DNA from: an uncultured Muribaculaceae bacterium
Lineage (GTDB): Bacteria; Bacteroidota; Bacteroidia; Bacteroidales; Muribaculaceae
Reading direction: 5' to 3'
NCBI GenBank assembly: GCA_910577585.1
Contig: CAJTNN010000003.1
Span: 1-46,664, forward strand
Length of the DNA stretch: 46,664 nucleotides
Shown here: positions 31,550 to 39,934 of the stretch, in pieces
Layout: every line of letters begins with the position of its first letter
Position numbering within the stretch: position 1 is the first letter of the stretch
The notes under the pieces: model-generated
The model's database searches: none
Told to the model about the DNA's origin: nothing
The model's input: the letters and a program-made list of their open reading frames with translations, nothing else
Program-made: the position numbers and the translations under genes

Positions 31550-33568
31550 ATGAAACGATTCTTTCTTTCTCTCTCCATGATCCTGGTGGCCATCTGCGCA
31601 CTTGCGGCCGATGCCGTCAACTGGACCATAACTCTTGTGGATGACAATACGGATCACCCGGCTATCAAGATGACAGCCGTCGTCAACCCGGGTTATCATC
31701 TCTATGCCGTCGACAACCCTGCCGGAGGTTCGATGCCTCTGAAATTCTATTTCGACGTCAAGGGATGCAAGACCGTAGGTCAGCCCTCAGCCAATAAGAA
31801 ATACACCACTGAATTCGACGACATCTTCGAAGTCGACCAACACTTCTATGATGGCACAGTGGTCTTCACCCAGAAGCTGCAGCCCACTGCAAAAGACTTC
31901 AGCGTCAATGTCGAGATTCAGGGACAGGCCTGCAACGACACTGGATGCGTGCAGGTAGGTGATGCCAAGATGCTCAAAGGCAAATTTGCCGGAGCTAAAG
32001 AAGACGAGGCTGCCGCCAAGGCTGAAGAGAATGCCGAAGTCAACGCTCTCACCGAGATGACCGACTCACTTCAGCAGGCTGAACCCTTCATGACCCCCGA
32101 AGCCAATCTTTCAGGCGTAGAGGCCAATAAATCATGGTGGGACAACGTTGAGGCTGAACTGCGCGTATTTGAGGATGCTCCCGAGCAGCAGAGCCGCTCA
32201 CTGTGGTATATCTTCATCGCAGGCTTCATCGGTGGATTGATCGCTCTGGTAACCCCCTGCGTATGGCCGATGATACCGATGACTGTGTCATTCTTCCTCA
32301 AGCAGAACAAGAGCCGCTCAAAATCTGTAGGCACCGCCGCCATTTATGGCCTCTCAATCATCGTCATCTATGTGGTGCTCGGCTTGGCAGTGACTATCAT
32401 CTTCGGCGCATCAGCCCTGAATGAGCTTGCCACATCGGCCCTGTTCAACATCATATTCTTCCTGCTGCTCGTAGTGTTCGCCATCTCATTCATGGGTGGT
32501 TTCGAACTCACTCTTCCGGCATCATGGACCAATAAGATGGACTCGAAGGTTGATACCACAACCGGTCTGCTCTCAGTCTTCTTCATGGCCTTCACGCTCG
32601 TGCTCGTGTCATTCTCGTGCACAGGTCCCATTATCGGCACTCTTCTTGTAGAGGCTGCCGCCACGAGCAACTTCGTATCTCCGGCCATCGGAATGTTTGG
32701 CTTCGCGCTCGCTCTTGCACTCCCCTTCACACTCTTCGCAATGTTCCCCACCATGCTCAAGGCCATGCCTAAGAGCGGCGGATGGATGAACACCGTGAAG
32801 GTAGTGCTCGGCTTCCTCGAGCTCGCTCTTGCTCTGAAGTTCCTGTCGGTGGCCGACCTCGCCTACGGCTGGCGCATTCTCGACCGTGAGGTGTTCGTTT
32901 CACTCTGGATCGTGATCTTCTTCCTGCTCGGCGTTTATCTGCTCGGCAAGCTCCGCTTCCCTCACGATGATGAGGTAGAGAAGACTGGTGTAACACGTTT
33001 CCTTCTCGCCTGCGTGTCGTTTGCTTTCGCAGTCTACATGTTGCCCGGCCTCTGGGGCGCTCCGCTCAAGAGCATCTCAGCATTCTCGCCCCCCATCAGC
33101 ACCCAGGATTTCTCACTCTATGAAGGTGAGGTTCACGCCCAGGTAGATGACTTCGAAGAGGGTATGCGCATGGCCCAGCAGCTCAATAAACCCGTGCTCC
33201 TCGACTTCTCCGGATACGGATGCGTAAACTGCCGCAAGATGGAGGCTGCCGTATGGACTGATCCCGATGTGAAGTCCACCATCGACAACGACTACGTGCT
33301 CGTCACTCTCATGGTCGATGAGAAGAAAGCTCTTCCCGAGCCCATCAAGATCACCGAGAAAGATGGCACACAGCGCACCCTCCGCACCTACGGCGACAAA
33401 TGGAGCTACCTGCAGCGTTCCAAATTCGGAGCCAACGCACAGCCCTTCCATGTGATTGTCGACAAGAATGGTCAGCCGCTTGCTCCGGCATTCGTCTACA
33501 AAGAGGATGTGCCCGGCTACAAGGCCTTCCTTGAAATGGGTAAGACCAATTTCGCAAAATCGAAATAA
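31550..33568 (+). CDS. dsbD: Thiol:disulfide interchange protein DsbD
   Basis: This is the inner-membrane electron conduit that passes reducing power from cytoplasmic thioredoxin to periplasmic proteins. The 672-residue protein has a signal peptide, an N-terminal alpha domain with its redox pair in ACNDTGC (C128, C133), and an eight-segment membrane core. The core holds the two buried cysteines in LVTPCVWPMIPM (C237) and SFSCTGP (C357). A C-terminal gamma thioredoxin domain carries YGCVNCRK (C558, C561). All six working cysteines are present. A highly charged linker (KEDEAAAKAEENAEV) separates the alpha domain from the membrane. AAGGAG lies just before the ATG. It probably reduces the TlpA-like and Omp28 proteins encoded upstream. 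Confidence 0.94.
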   Translation: MKRFFLSLSMILVAICALAADAVNWTITLVDDNTDHPAIKMTAVVNPGYHLYAVDNPAGGSMPLKFYFDVKGCKTVGQPSANKKYTTEFDDIFEVDQHFYDGTVVFTQKLQPTAKDFSVNVEIQGQACNDTGCVQVGDAKMLKGKFAGAKEDEAAAKAEENAEVNALTEMTDSLQQAEPFMTPEANLSGVEANKSWWDNVEAELRVFEDAPEQQSRSLWYIFIAGFIGGLIALVTPCVWPMIPMTVSFFLKQNKSRSKSVGTAAIYGLSIIVIYVVLGLAVTIIFGASALNELATSALFNIIFFLLLVVFAISFMGGFELTLPASWTNKMDSKVDTTTGLLSVFFMAFTLVLVSFSCTGPIIGTLLVEAAATSNFVSPAIGMFGFALALALPFTLFAMFPTMLKAMPKSGGWMNTVKVVLGFLELALALKFLSVADLAYGWRILDREVFVSLWIVIFFLLGVYLLGKLRFPHDDEVEKTGVTRFLLACVSFAFAVYMLPGLWGAPLKSISAFSPPISTQDFSLYEGEVHAQVDDFEEGMRMAQQLNKPVLLDFSGYGCVNCRKMEAAVWTDPDVKSTIDNDYVLVTLMVDEKKALPEPIKITEKDGTQRTLRTYGDKWSYLQRSKFGANAQPFHVIVDKNGQPLAPAFVYKEDVPGYKAFLEMGKTNFAKSK

Positions 33569-33593
33569 TCCCGATTCCATACTCTATATCTAA

Positions 33594-33630
33594 AGAGGGC
33601 CGCCGATTCAAGATGAATCAGCGGCCCTCT
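33594..33630 (+). terminator. Long hairpin after dsbD
   Basis: AGAGGGCCGC ... GCGGCCCTCT with inner CGATTCA/TGAATC pairing forms a near-perfect stem of about 16 pairs, 26 bases past the dsbD stop. No T-run follows. Confidence 0.75.
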
Positions 33631-33707
33631 CACCAAATTATCAAATAAGCTCCTCCGATAGACCGATGTTATAGTTGGTCATAAAAGTTGTTTAAACTTA
33701 AACTGTC

Positions 33708-34550
33708 ATGAATTATATGAGAATTCTCTTGATTGGCGCCCTGTGTTGCGGCGGATGTAATATCACTACAATCCTTGCCAAATCACCCTACGAGGCATAT
33801 ATTGACTCGGCTGAGAACTATGTAAAACGCGAACGCTATGCCGATGCTGCGCGATGCTATCGCGAGTCGCTGCGCATCAATCCCGGATCGCCGCTCAACT
33901 CCAAAATATTTGCCAACCTGGGGGTATGCCTCACCGGAGCCGGCGAATATACCGAAGCCCTCGAGGCATTCGATGTGGCGCTTGTGCGCGAGCCGGAGTC
34001 AACATCCATACTCAACTCACGCGCCCGCACCTGGCTGCTGATGAATAAGCCCGAGAATGCGATGACCGACCTCGACACTTCGTTAGCTATTGACTCCCTG
34101 CAGCGCGAGCCTCTGCGAATGCGTGGCCAACTCCACATGCTCTCCCATAATCAAGCCAAGGCAGCCACCGACTTCAAATCACTCGCCCTTAATTTTCCTG
34201 ACGAAGCCTGGGGATATGCCGGACAAGCGCAATGCCTCATGGCCGGCAATAATTATTCCGACGCAATTCCACTACTCGAAAAGGCGATAGAGATTGACGA
34301 CAATCCCGACTTCATCACCAGTCTTGCCACAGCTCAGATAGAGACCGAACATCTCCAGGAAGCCAAAGAGACACTGCGCGAAGCCATACGCCGCCACCCG
34401 CGCGAAGCCTCGCTATACATAGTCCGCGCCATACTCCACACTCGGCTCTACGAAAATGAAGCCGCAGCCCTCGACAAGAAAATGGCTATCGATCTTGGTG
34501 CCGACCCCACCGCAGTCGAAGCCCTCCTGCCCTCGCGCAAATCACGATAA
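33708..34550 (+). CDS. Secreted or lipid-anchored tetratricopeptide-repeat protein
   Basis: The 280-residue protein has an N-terminal hydrophobic segment with cysteines (LIGALCCGGC), possibly a lipobox. Six to seven TPR units follow over residues 30-270, with the repeat signature visible in YADAARCYRESLRINP, YTEALEAFDVALVREP and YSDAIPLLEKAIEID. TPR arrays are protein-binding scaffolds, and the partner is not evident. It stands alone between the dsbD hairpin and the cobalamin-controlled operon, so it is probably an independent unit. The alternative start at the fourth codon would shorten the signal segment only slightly. Confidence 0.85.
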   Translation: MNYMRILLIGALCCGGCNITTILAKSPYEAYIDSAENYVKRERYADAARCYRESLRINPGSPLNSKIFANLGVCLTGAGEYTEALEAFDVALVREPESTSILNSRARTWLLMNKPENAMTDLDTSLAIDSLQREPLRMRGQLHMLSHNQAKAATDFKSLALNFPDEAWGYAGQAQCLMAGNNYSDAIPLLEKAIEIDDNPDFITSLATAQIETEHLQEAKETLREAIRRHPREASLYIVRAILHTRLYENEAAALDKKMAIDLGADPTAVEALLPSRKSR

Positions 34551-34661
34551 ATTCCCAATACGCATACAGCATCCGAACTTTTGTAAATGTCGATTTTTGA
34601 ATTAATTTTTATCCACGGAACCCCCTTTATCGCTATATTTAACATTACAAAAGTTAAAATA

Positions 34662-34693
34662 TTTGCCAATCTCATTTTTAATATCTAAATTTG
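34662..34693 (+). promoter_or_regulatory. Promoter of the cobalamin-controlled operon
   Basis: TTTG (34662-34665), 20 bases, TAAATTTG (34686-34693) is an exact match to the Bacteroidota consensus. Transcription would start near 34700, about 55 bases before the riboswitch aptamer. Confidence 0.82.
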
Positions 34694-34756
34694 TCGGCGT
34701 AATGGCGATGCATCCGATTGAAGAGCAATCATGATTATTGCATCATTATAATGATG

Positions 34757-35034
34757 TCGGCAGATTTTTAGCTTAATACCAATCTGCGGCATTCAATATA
34801 ATACGGAACCCGGTGAGAATCCGGGACAGTACCCGCTGCTGTAAGTCATCAAAAGCCCGGAAGGAAGATCAATTTCCAAACGGGCCCGACAAGGAGGACC
34901 GCCTGAATGCCATTGGCTTCAAGCCTAACAATATCGCAAGGTCACAATTTCCATACCTGCCGATATTCAGTTTGTGCACGCTGAGAAGGTGCGGTTCTTC
35001 ATGATAAGTCAGAATACCTGCCATTATATCTGCC
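34757..35034 (+). ncRNA. Cobalamin (adenosylcobalamin-type) riboswitch
   Basis: The conserved core is unmistakable: CCCGGTGAGAATCCGGG followed by ACAGTACCCGCTGCTGTAA (34808-34843), the GCCATTG element (34909-34915), GAGAAGGTGCGG (34983-34994) and the B12 box AAGTCAGAATACCTGCC (35006-35022). Closing helices are visible. GGCAGAT (34759-34765) pairs with ATCTGCC (35028-35034), and GGCATTC (34788-34794) with GAATGCC (34905-34911). A peripheral stem AATATCG/CGATATT (34930-34936, 34961-34967) forms a variable insert. It precedes a BtuB-like receptor gene, its expected target, which is turned down when cobalamin is plentiful. Confidence 0.93.
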
Positions 35035-35107
35035 ATCTGCAGTATCCCTCAAATCTTGCTACTGACTCTTTTCTTGGCTTTTTTTGAGTGATATTTATCA
35101 TTGCGCC

Positions 35108-35138
35108 TACGGGATTATGGGCACCTCTGACTTATCAT
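35108..35138 (+). promoter_or_regulatory. Putative expression platform: anti-B12-box and antiterminator segments
   Basis: CTGACTTATCAT (35127-35138) is exactly complementary to 35001-35012, which covers the start of the B12 box. TACGGGAT (35108-35115) duplicates the 3' arm of the downstream terminator (35256-35263) and can pair with its 5' arm. The two segments could swap between ligand-free and ligand-bound folds. Pairing is seen in the sequence; the mechanism is inferred. Confidence 0.55.
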
Positions 35139-35226
35139 CTTTTCAAGTCTCTTCACAACGAGACAACGGTAATTCTCAGACTATCCTGCTGGAGTCGCCT
35201 CACCATTAAGCGGCACACCATACACT

Positions 35227-35268
35227 ATCCCGTACGCACCATATGATATGGCGCATACGGGATTTTTT
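35227..35268 (+). terminator. Intrinsic terminator upstream of btuB
   Basis: ATCCCGTA (35227-35234) pairs with TACGGGAT (35256-35263), with inner CCATAT/ATATGG pairing, followed by a run of T to 35268. It ends 25 bases before the btuB ATG, so it is the probable off-switch of the riboswitch. Confidence 0.85.
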
Positions 35269-35293
35269 ATGTAGAATACACACCTGACATCAA

Positions 35294-37330
35294 ATGATTC
35301 ATCTCAAACTGCCACTCCTGGTCAGTCTCAATATCGTAGCCTGCTCTTACCTCGCAGCAGCTGCTTCTGAGGCCAATAGCAAGCCCCATGCTTTGGCATC
35401 CGATTCGGTGGGCACACAACTTCAAGAGCTCGTGGTCACTGCATCCGCACCTGCTGATGAAGTCATCCCGGCTCAATATCTAAACGGGGAAGAATTGGAG
35501 CGCCTTAACTCCAACAGCATCGCTGATGCACTCAGGTATTTCTCCGGTGTGCAGGTAAAGGATTATGGTGGAGTCGGAGGTATAAAGACTGTGAATATCC
35601 GCTCTATGGGCACAAACCACACCGGCGTAGTCTACGACGGCATAGAACTTGGCAACGCACAGAACGGCCAGATTGACCTCGGCCAATTCTCGCTCGACAA
35701 TATCGAGGCAATATCTCTGCACAACGGGCAGCGGTCACAAATTCTTCAACCGGCGAAAGACTTCGGCTCAGCCGGCACAATATATATCCGCACCCGCACA
35801 CCACATTTCGAAGAGGGTGAAACTTATCATCTGCGCGCCACAGTACGCACAGGCTCTTTCGATCTTATCAACCCATCGGCCCTACTTGAATTGCGTCTAA
35901 GCAGAACTGTCAACATGTCGTTCTCGGCCGAGTGGCTCAACTCAAGCGGCAAGTATAAATTCAGATACCGGCGTGTCAATCCGGCAGGCGAACTCGCCTA
36001 CGACACCGTAGCCATACGCGAAAATGGCGATATCAACGCCACTCGACTTGAATGCAACGTCAATGGCACTCTGCAGCATGGGGAATGGCACGCCAAAGTC
36101 TATAACTATAATTCCGAGCGCGGAGTTCCGGGAGCTATCGTCAACAACGTCTGGAGGCGCGGTGAGCGTATATGGGACACCAATTCATTCGCGCAGGCAT
36201 CCGTCAGACTCGACTATCCAAGATTCTCAACCCTCAACAATGCAAAATATTCATTCTACCGCACCCACTATGTCAACAACGATGACAAGCAGGTAAAAAT
36301 CGACAACCTCTACCGCCAGCGCGAGATCTACATCTCTTCAGCCAATGAATATCAGATTCTTCCGGCGTGGCGTACCTCTCTGAGCTACGACTTCCTATAT
36401 AATTCACTCGATGCCGACGTATATGGGTTCGCCCGGCCCGACCGTTTCTCGAATCTACTGTCAATCGCTACAGCCATATCGCTCGACCGATTCAAGGCGC
36501 AGGCAAGTGCTCTGGCTACTTTCATCCACGACAGACTCCAGGGCCAGGAGGCTCCGGCCGACAAGCATGTCGTCACGCCCGCAGTATATTTATACTTCGC
36601 ACCATTCAGAAGCAATCCTGATTTCTCAATCCGGGGCTTTGTGAAGCAGTCTTTCAGAATGCCCACATTCAATGACCTCTATTATGCAGATATGGGCAAC
36701 TCTAAACTTAACCCCGAACGCGTCACTCAATATAATCTCGGACTCGCTTATATCCATTCGTCATCACATTCATTTGTGACACAGGCACGCCTGAGCGCCG
36801 ATGGATATATCAACCGTGTCAAAGACAAGATTGTGGCCTATCCCAAAGGTCAGCAATTCAGATGGACAATGCTTAATCTTGGACTTGTGGATATCAAAGG
36901 GGTCGATGTGTCAGGTCTGATAACTTTCAAGGCTTTACGCGAATTCTACCTCACTCTCAGGGCTCAATACACTTACCAGCACGCCATCGATATCACTAAT
37001 CCGGCCGACAATTATTATCGTCACCAGATTCCCTACATCCCGCATCACAGCGGTTCGGCTGTGGCAAATCTTTCGTGGCGTGACCTTAATGTCAACTACA
37101 GCTTCATCTACGTCGGCGAGCGCTACAATCAACAAGAGAACATCCGGTATAACTACACCCAGCCATGGTATACCTCTGACGTCTCTGTGTCATACGATTT
37201 CAGATTCCGCAGCGTAGCCCTGCGATGTCTGCTGGAAGTCAACAATCTGCTGAGTCAGGATTATGACGTGATTATAAATTACCCGATGCCGAAACGCAAT
37301 TACCGCCTTACACTGACAGTACAGATATGA
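35294..37330 (+). CDS. btuB: BtuB-like TonB-dependent cobalamin receptor
   Basis: This is a 678-residue outer-membrane receptor with a signal peptide (about residues 1-24), a TonB box (LQELVVTAS, near 44-52) and a plug domain (IADALRYFSGVQVKDYGGVGGIKTVNIRSMG). A 22-strand-type barrel follows, ending in RNYRLTLTVQI. FRMPTFNDLYY and LNPERVTQYNLG are typical receptor-barrel blocks. The upstream cobalamin riboswitch gives the substrate with good confidence. The stop overlaps the start of the BtuG-like lipoprotein (ATGA), as expected for a receptor and its surface lid made together. It imports B12-type corrinoids using TonB energy. Confidence 0.92.
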   Translation: MIHLKLPLLVSLNIVACSYLAAAASEANSKPHALASDSVGTQLQELVVTASAPADEVIPAQYLNGEELERLNSNSIADALRYFSGVQVKDYGGVGGIKTVNIRSMGTNHTGVVYDGIELGNAQNGQIDLGQFSLDNIEAISLHNGQRSQILQPAKDFGSAGTIYIRTRTPHFEEGETYHLRATVRTGSFDLINPSALLELRLSRTVNMSFSAEWLNSSGKYKFRYRRVNPAGELAYDTVAIRENGDINATRLECNVNGTLQHGEWHAKVYNYNSERGVPGAIVNNVWRRGERIWDTNSFAQASVRLDYPRFSTLNNAKYSFYRTHYVNNDDKQVKIDNLYRQREIYISSANEYQILPAWRTSLSYDFLYNSLDADVYGFARPDRFSNLLSIATAISLDRFKAQASALATFIHDRLQGQEAPADKHVVTPAVYLYFAPFRSNPDFSIRGFVKQSFRMPTFNDLYYADMGNSKLNPERVTQYNLGLAYIHSSSHSFVTQARLSADGYINRVKDKIVAYPKGQQFRWTMLNLGLVDIKGVDVSGLITFKALREFYLTLRAQYTYQHAIDITNPADNYYRHQIPYIPHHSGSAVANLSWRDLNVNYSFIYVGERYNQQENIRYNYTQPWYTSDVSVSYDFRFRSVALRCLLEVNNLLSQDYDVIINYPMPKRNYRLTLTVQI

Positions 37331-38520
37331 AGATACGCAAAGATACGATACGCCGCAATCAAGTGATTGCGCGCATAATGGCGGTCGGGGCCTGCAGTGC
37401 CCTGATGCTCAGCAGCGCGTGCAGGCATGATGAGCTTGTGGTGCCTACTGAATATGATATCATTCCTGAATCTCCGGACGATGCCACACGCATACGCGGA
37501 TTCTATCTCGTCAATGAAGGAAATATGGGATCAAATAAATGCACTCTCGATTATTTCGACTATTTCACCGGTCTTTACGCACGCAATTTCTATGCCGAAC
37601 GTAATCCCACGGTCATAAAGGAACTCGGCGATGTCGGAAATGATATCGGCATCTACGGCTCCAAACTCTACGTAGTGGTCAACTGCTCACATAAGGTGGA
37701 AGTGATGGACGCCTACACGGGCATACGCATCGGACAAGTGGATATTCCCAACTGCCGATATGTGAGATTCTATCGTGGCAAGGCCTACGTAAGCTCATAT
37801 GTCGGACCGGTGCTCATTGATCCGGATGCACCGAAAGGGGCCGTATATGAAGTCGACACCACATCTCTAAAGGTCACTGCCAAAGTGAGCGTGGGATATC
37901 AGCCCGAAGAGATGGAAATCATCGATGACTACATGTATGTGGCAAACTCAGGAGGCTACAGGGCTCCGAACTATGACAACACAGTGTCGGTGATTCAGAT
38001 GGTAGATTTCAAGCAGGTGCAACAGATACCTGTCGGCATCAATCTTCACCGCGTCAAACAAGACAAATTCAAAAAGCTCTGGATCACCTCACGCGGCGAC
38101 TACATGAGCCGTCCGTCAAGACTCTATGTACTCGAGAAGAAGAAGGGCTACAACCAGATGGTGGTCACCGACACTCTTCCCATCGCATGCTCCAATATGG
38201 CCATACATGGTGATTCTCTCTATTTCTATGCCACTGAGTGGAACAACTACACATCAACCAACTCTATCAGCTATGGCATTATCGACACCCGTACAAAACA
38301 GCTCGTGTCGACAAACTTCATTACCGATGGCACAGAAAAGTCTATCACCATACCCTACGGCATTGCCATACATCCCGAGACAGGCGATATTTTCGTGACA
38401 GATGCCAAGAACTATGTATCATCCGGCACCCTCTACTGCTTCTCCGCCTCGGGTAAATGCAAATGGAGTGTGCGCACCGGCGACATTCCTGCTCACATCG
38501 CATTCTTACCAAGGCAATGA
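37327..38520 (+). CDS. btuG: BtuG-like surface lipoprotein (beta-propeller, DUF5074/YncE type)
   Basis: The 397-residue lipoprotein has a lipobox LSSAC (C32). The rest is a seven-bladed-propeller-like sequence with repeated beta blocks: GFYLVNEGNMGSNKCTLDYF, GSKLYVVVNCSHKVEVMDA, GVPVLID-like turns and KLWITSRGDYM. In gut Bacteroides, BtuG is a cell-surface lipoprotein that binds cobalamin very tightly and sits on BtuB. The four-base overlap with the receptor gene, the riboswitch and the fold all point to the same role here. The signature G(F/V)xxxNE begins the domain and recurs in two further genes downstream. Function is inferred from family and context. Confidence 0.85.
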   Translation: MKIRKDTIRRNQVIARIMAVGACSALMLSSACRHDELVVPTEYDIIPESPDDATRIRGFYLVNEGNMGSNKCTLDYFDYFTGLYARNFYAERNPTVIKELGDVGNDIGIYGSKLYVVVNCSHKVEVMDAYTGIRIGQVDIPNCRYVRFYRGKAYVSSYVGPVLIDPDAPKGAVYEVDTTSLKVTAKVSVGYQPEEMEIIDDYMYVANSGGYRAPNYDNTVSVIQMVDFKQVQQIPVGINLHRVKQDKFKKLWITSRGDYMSRPSRLYVLEKKKGYNQMVVTDTLPIACSNMAIHGDSLYFYATEWNNYTSTNSISYGIIDTRTKQLVSTNFITDGTEKSITIPYGIAIHPETGDIFVTDAKNYVSSGTLYCFSASGKCKWSVRTGDIPAHIAFLPRQ

Positions 38521-38593
38521 CAAAGGGATATAGTCGCAAGACCCTAATCACGAATCCTCATCCTACGTCAAAACAACTTCCTGACGCCCACAA

Positions 38594-39871
38594 ATGACTC
38601 ATAACACACCACATATATTCCCTCTCCACCGCAGGTCAATCCACGCGGGCTTCTACGCTTTGGTTCTGAGCGCACTATCCTCTGGCCTTGGCTCATGCAC
38701 ACAGGACCCTCCCATGGTGAGTCTCGGCATAGATGATTTCTATCGGATAGAGCGTATGCGTAAACTTCATTTATCGCCTGCCCTCACCGGCGAACAATAT
38801 GAATGGATTATTCAAGCCCCCGATGGATCACTCCACGACCACTCTTCTTCAAAAGACTATCTATTTCTTGCCTCCGAGGAGGGGGAATATTCCGTAGACT
38901 TCAAAATTATAGACGATGCCACTCCCTATGACTATCATTTCACCATACAGGTAGTGCATGAAGAAATAGAATACTCTCCATATATATCAAAAGTATTGGA
39001 GTATTGTCCGGCTCCGGGACAATTCATAAATGAGATGCCAATGTATGAGGAGGGCGACACTTATGCCGACATCCTGAAGAAGGCAGAGGAATCAATATCT
39101 GGCAAGAATGACATCATGATCTCTCTCGGGGGATATGGCGGGTATGTGACTTTCGGATTCGACCACACCGTAATCAATTCGCAGGGCAATGACTTCCGCA
39201 TTTGGGGAAATGCATTCTACGAACTCACTCAACCCGATGAGAAAGGGGGCTCGGCCGAACCGGGAATCGTAATGGTCAGCTACGACACAAACTGCAACGG
39301 TCTACCCGATGATGAATGGTATGAACTCGCCGGCAGCGACTACAATAATCCATCAACCCTGCATGACTACCGGATAACCTATCATCGACCAGACCCCGCG
39401 CGACAACCTATAGGAGATACTTCGGGATTTCTGACTGACCTCTACTACATCCCCTGGCAAGACTCTGAGGGAGCGACCGGATACGTAGCGCGCAATAGCT
39501 TCCACATGCAGGATTATTATCCTAAATGGATTGATGCTGACGAGCTGACATTCTCTGGCACACGCCTCCCCGCAAACGCACGCGACCTTAGCGGCACCGG
39601 CACTTACTTCGTACTCTATAGCTTCGCGTGGGGTTATGTCGACAACCATCCCAATGATTTCGCCGATCTGAATAGTTTCGACATCTCCTGGGCCGTCGAT
39701 GGCAATGGCCGGAAGGTTAATCTTCCTGGAGTCGATTTCATACGTGTCTACACCGGCATCAACCAATATTGCGGTTGGCTGGGGGAAACATCTACAGAGA
39801 TCTGTCGTGCGCAAGATCTGAATATCATTGACCCTCAGAGCGTGATTCCTGATCCTCTATCTTCAGATTAG
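38594..39871 (+). CDS. Surface lipoprotein of the B12 operon (PKD-like N-terminal region)
   Basis: The 425-residue lipoprotein has a lipobox GLGSC (C35). Residues about 40-125 look like a PKD/Ig-like beta-sandwich (YEWIIQAPDGS, GEYSVDFKIIDD). The main domain contains ISLGGYGGYVTFGFDHTVIN, GNDFRIWGNAF, GIVMVSYDTNCNGLPDDEWYEL and a C-terminal SFDISWAVDGNGRKVNLPGVDFIRV. I know this kind of protein from Bacteroides B12 loci as a surface protein, but I cannot name its function. It follows btuG by 73 bases in the riboswitch-controlled run. Candidate roles are corrinoid binding or capture of B12-carrying proteins; both are inference. Confidence 0.72.
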   Translation: MTHNTPHIFPLHRRSIHAGFYALVLSALSSGLGSCTQDPPMVSLGIDDFYRIERMRKLHLSPALTGEQYEWIIQAPDGSLHDHSSSKDYLFLASEEGEYSVDFKIIDDATPYDYHFTIQVVHEEIEYSPYISKVLEYCPAPGQFINEMPMYEEGDTYADILKKAEESISGKNDIMISLGGYGGYVTFGFDHTVINSQGNDFRIWGNAFYELTQPDEKGGSAEPGIVMVSYDTNCNGLPDDEWYELAGSDYNNPSTLHDYRITYHRPDPARQPIGDTSGFLTDLYYIPWQDSEGATGYVARNSFHMQDYYPKWIDADELTFSGTRLPANARDLSGTGTYFVLYSFAWGYVDNHPNDFADLNSFDISWAVDGNGRKVNLPGVDFIRVYTGINQYCGWLGETSTEICRAQDLNIIDPQSVIPDPLSSD

Positions 39872-39934
39872 ATACTGGTCAGCCCAGTCACTACCAGCAA
39901 CGTCAATACACAACATAACCAAATATATAATCTT

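Noticed and set aside
34953..34961. ATACCTGCC at 34953-34961 as the riboswitch B12 box
   Set aside because: The copy at 35006-35022 has the full AAGTCAG...ACCTGCC context and lies after the GAGAAGG element, as in known aptamers. The first copy falls within a peripheral stem-loop.
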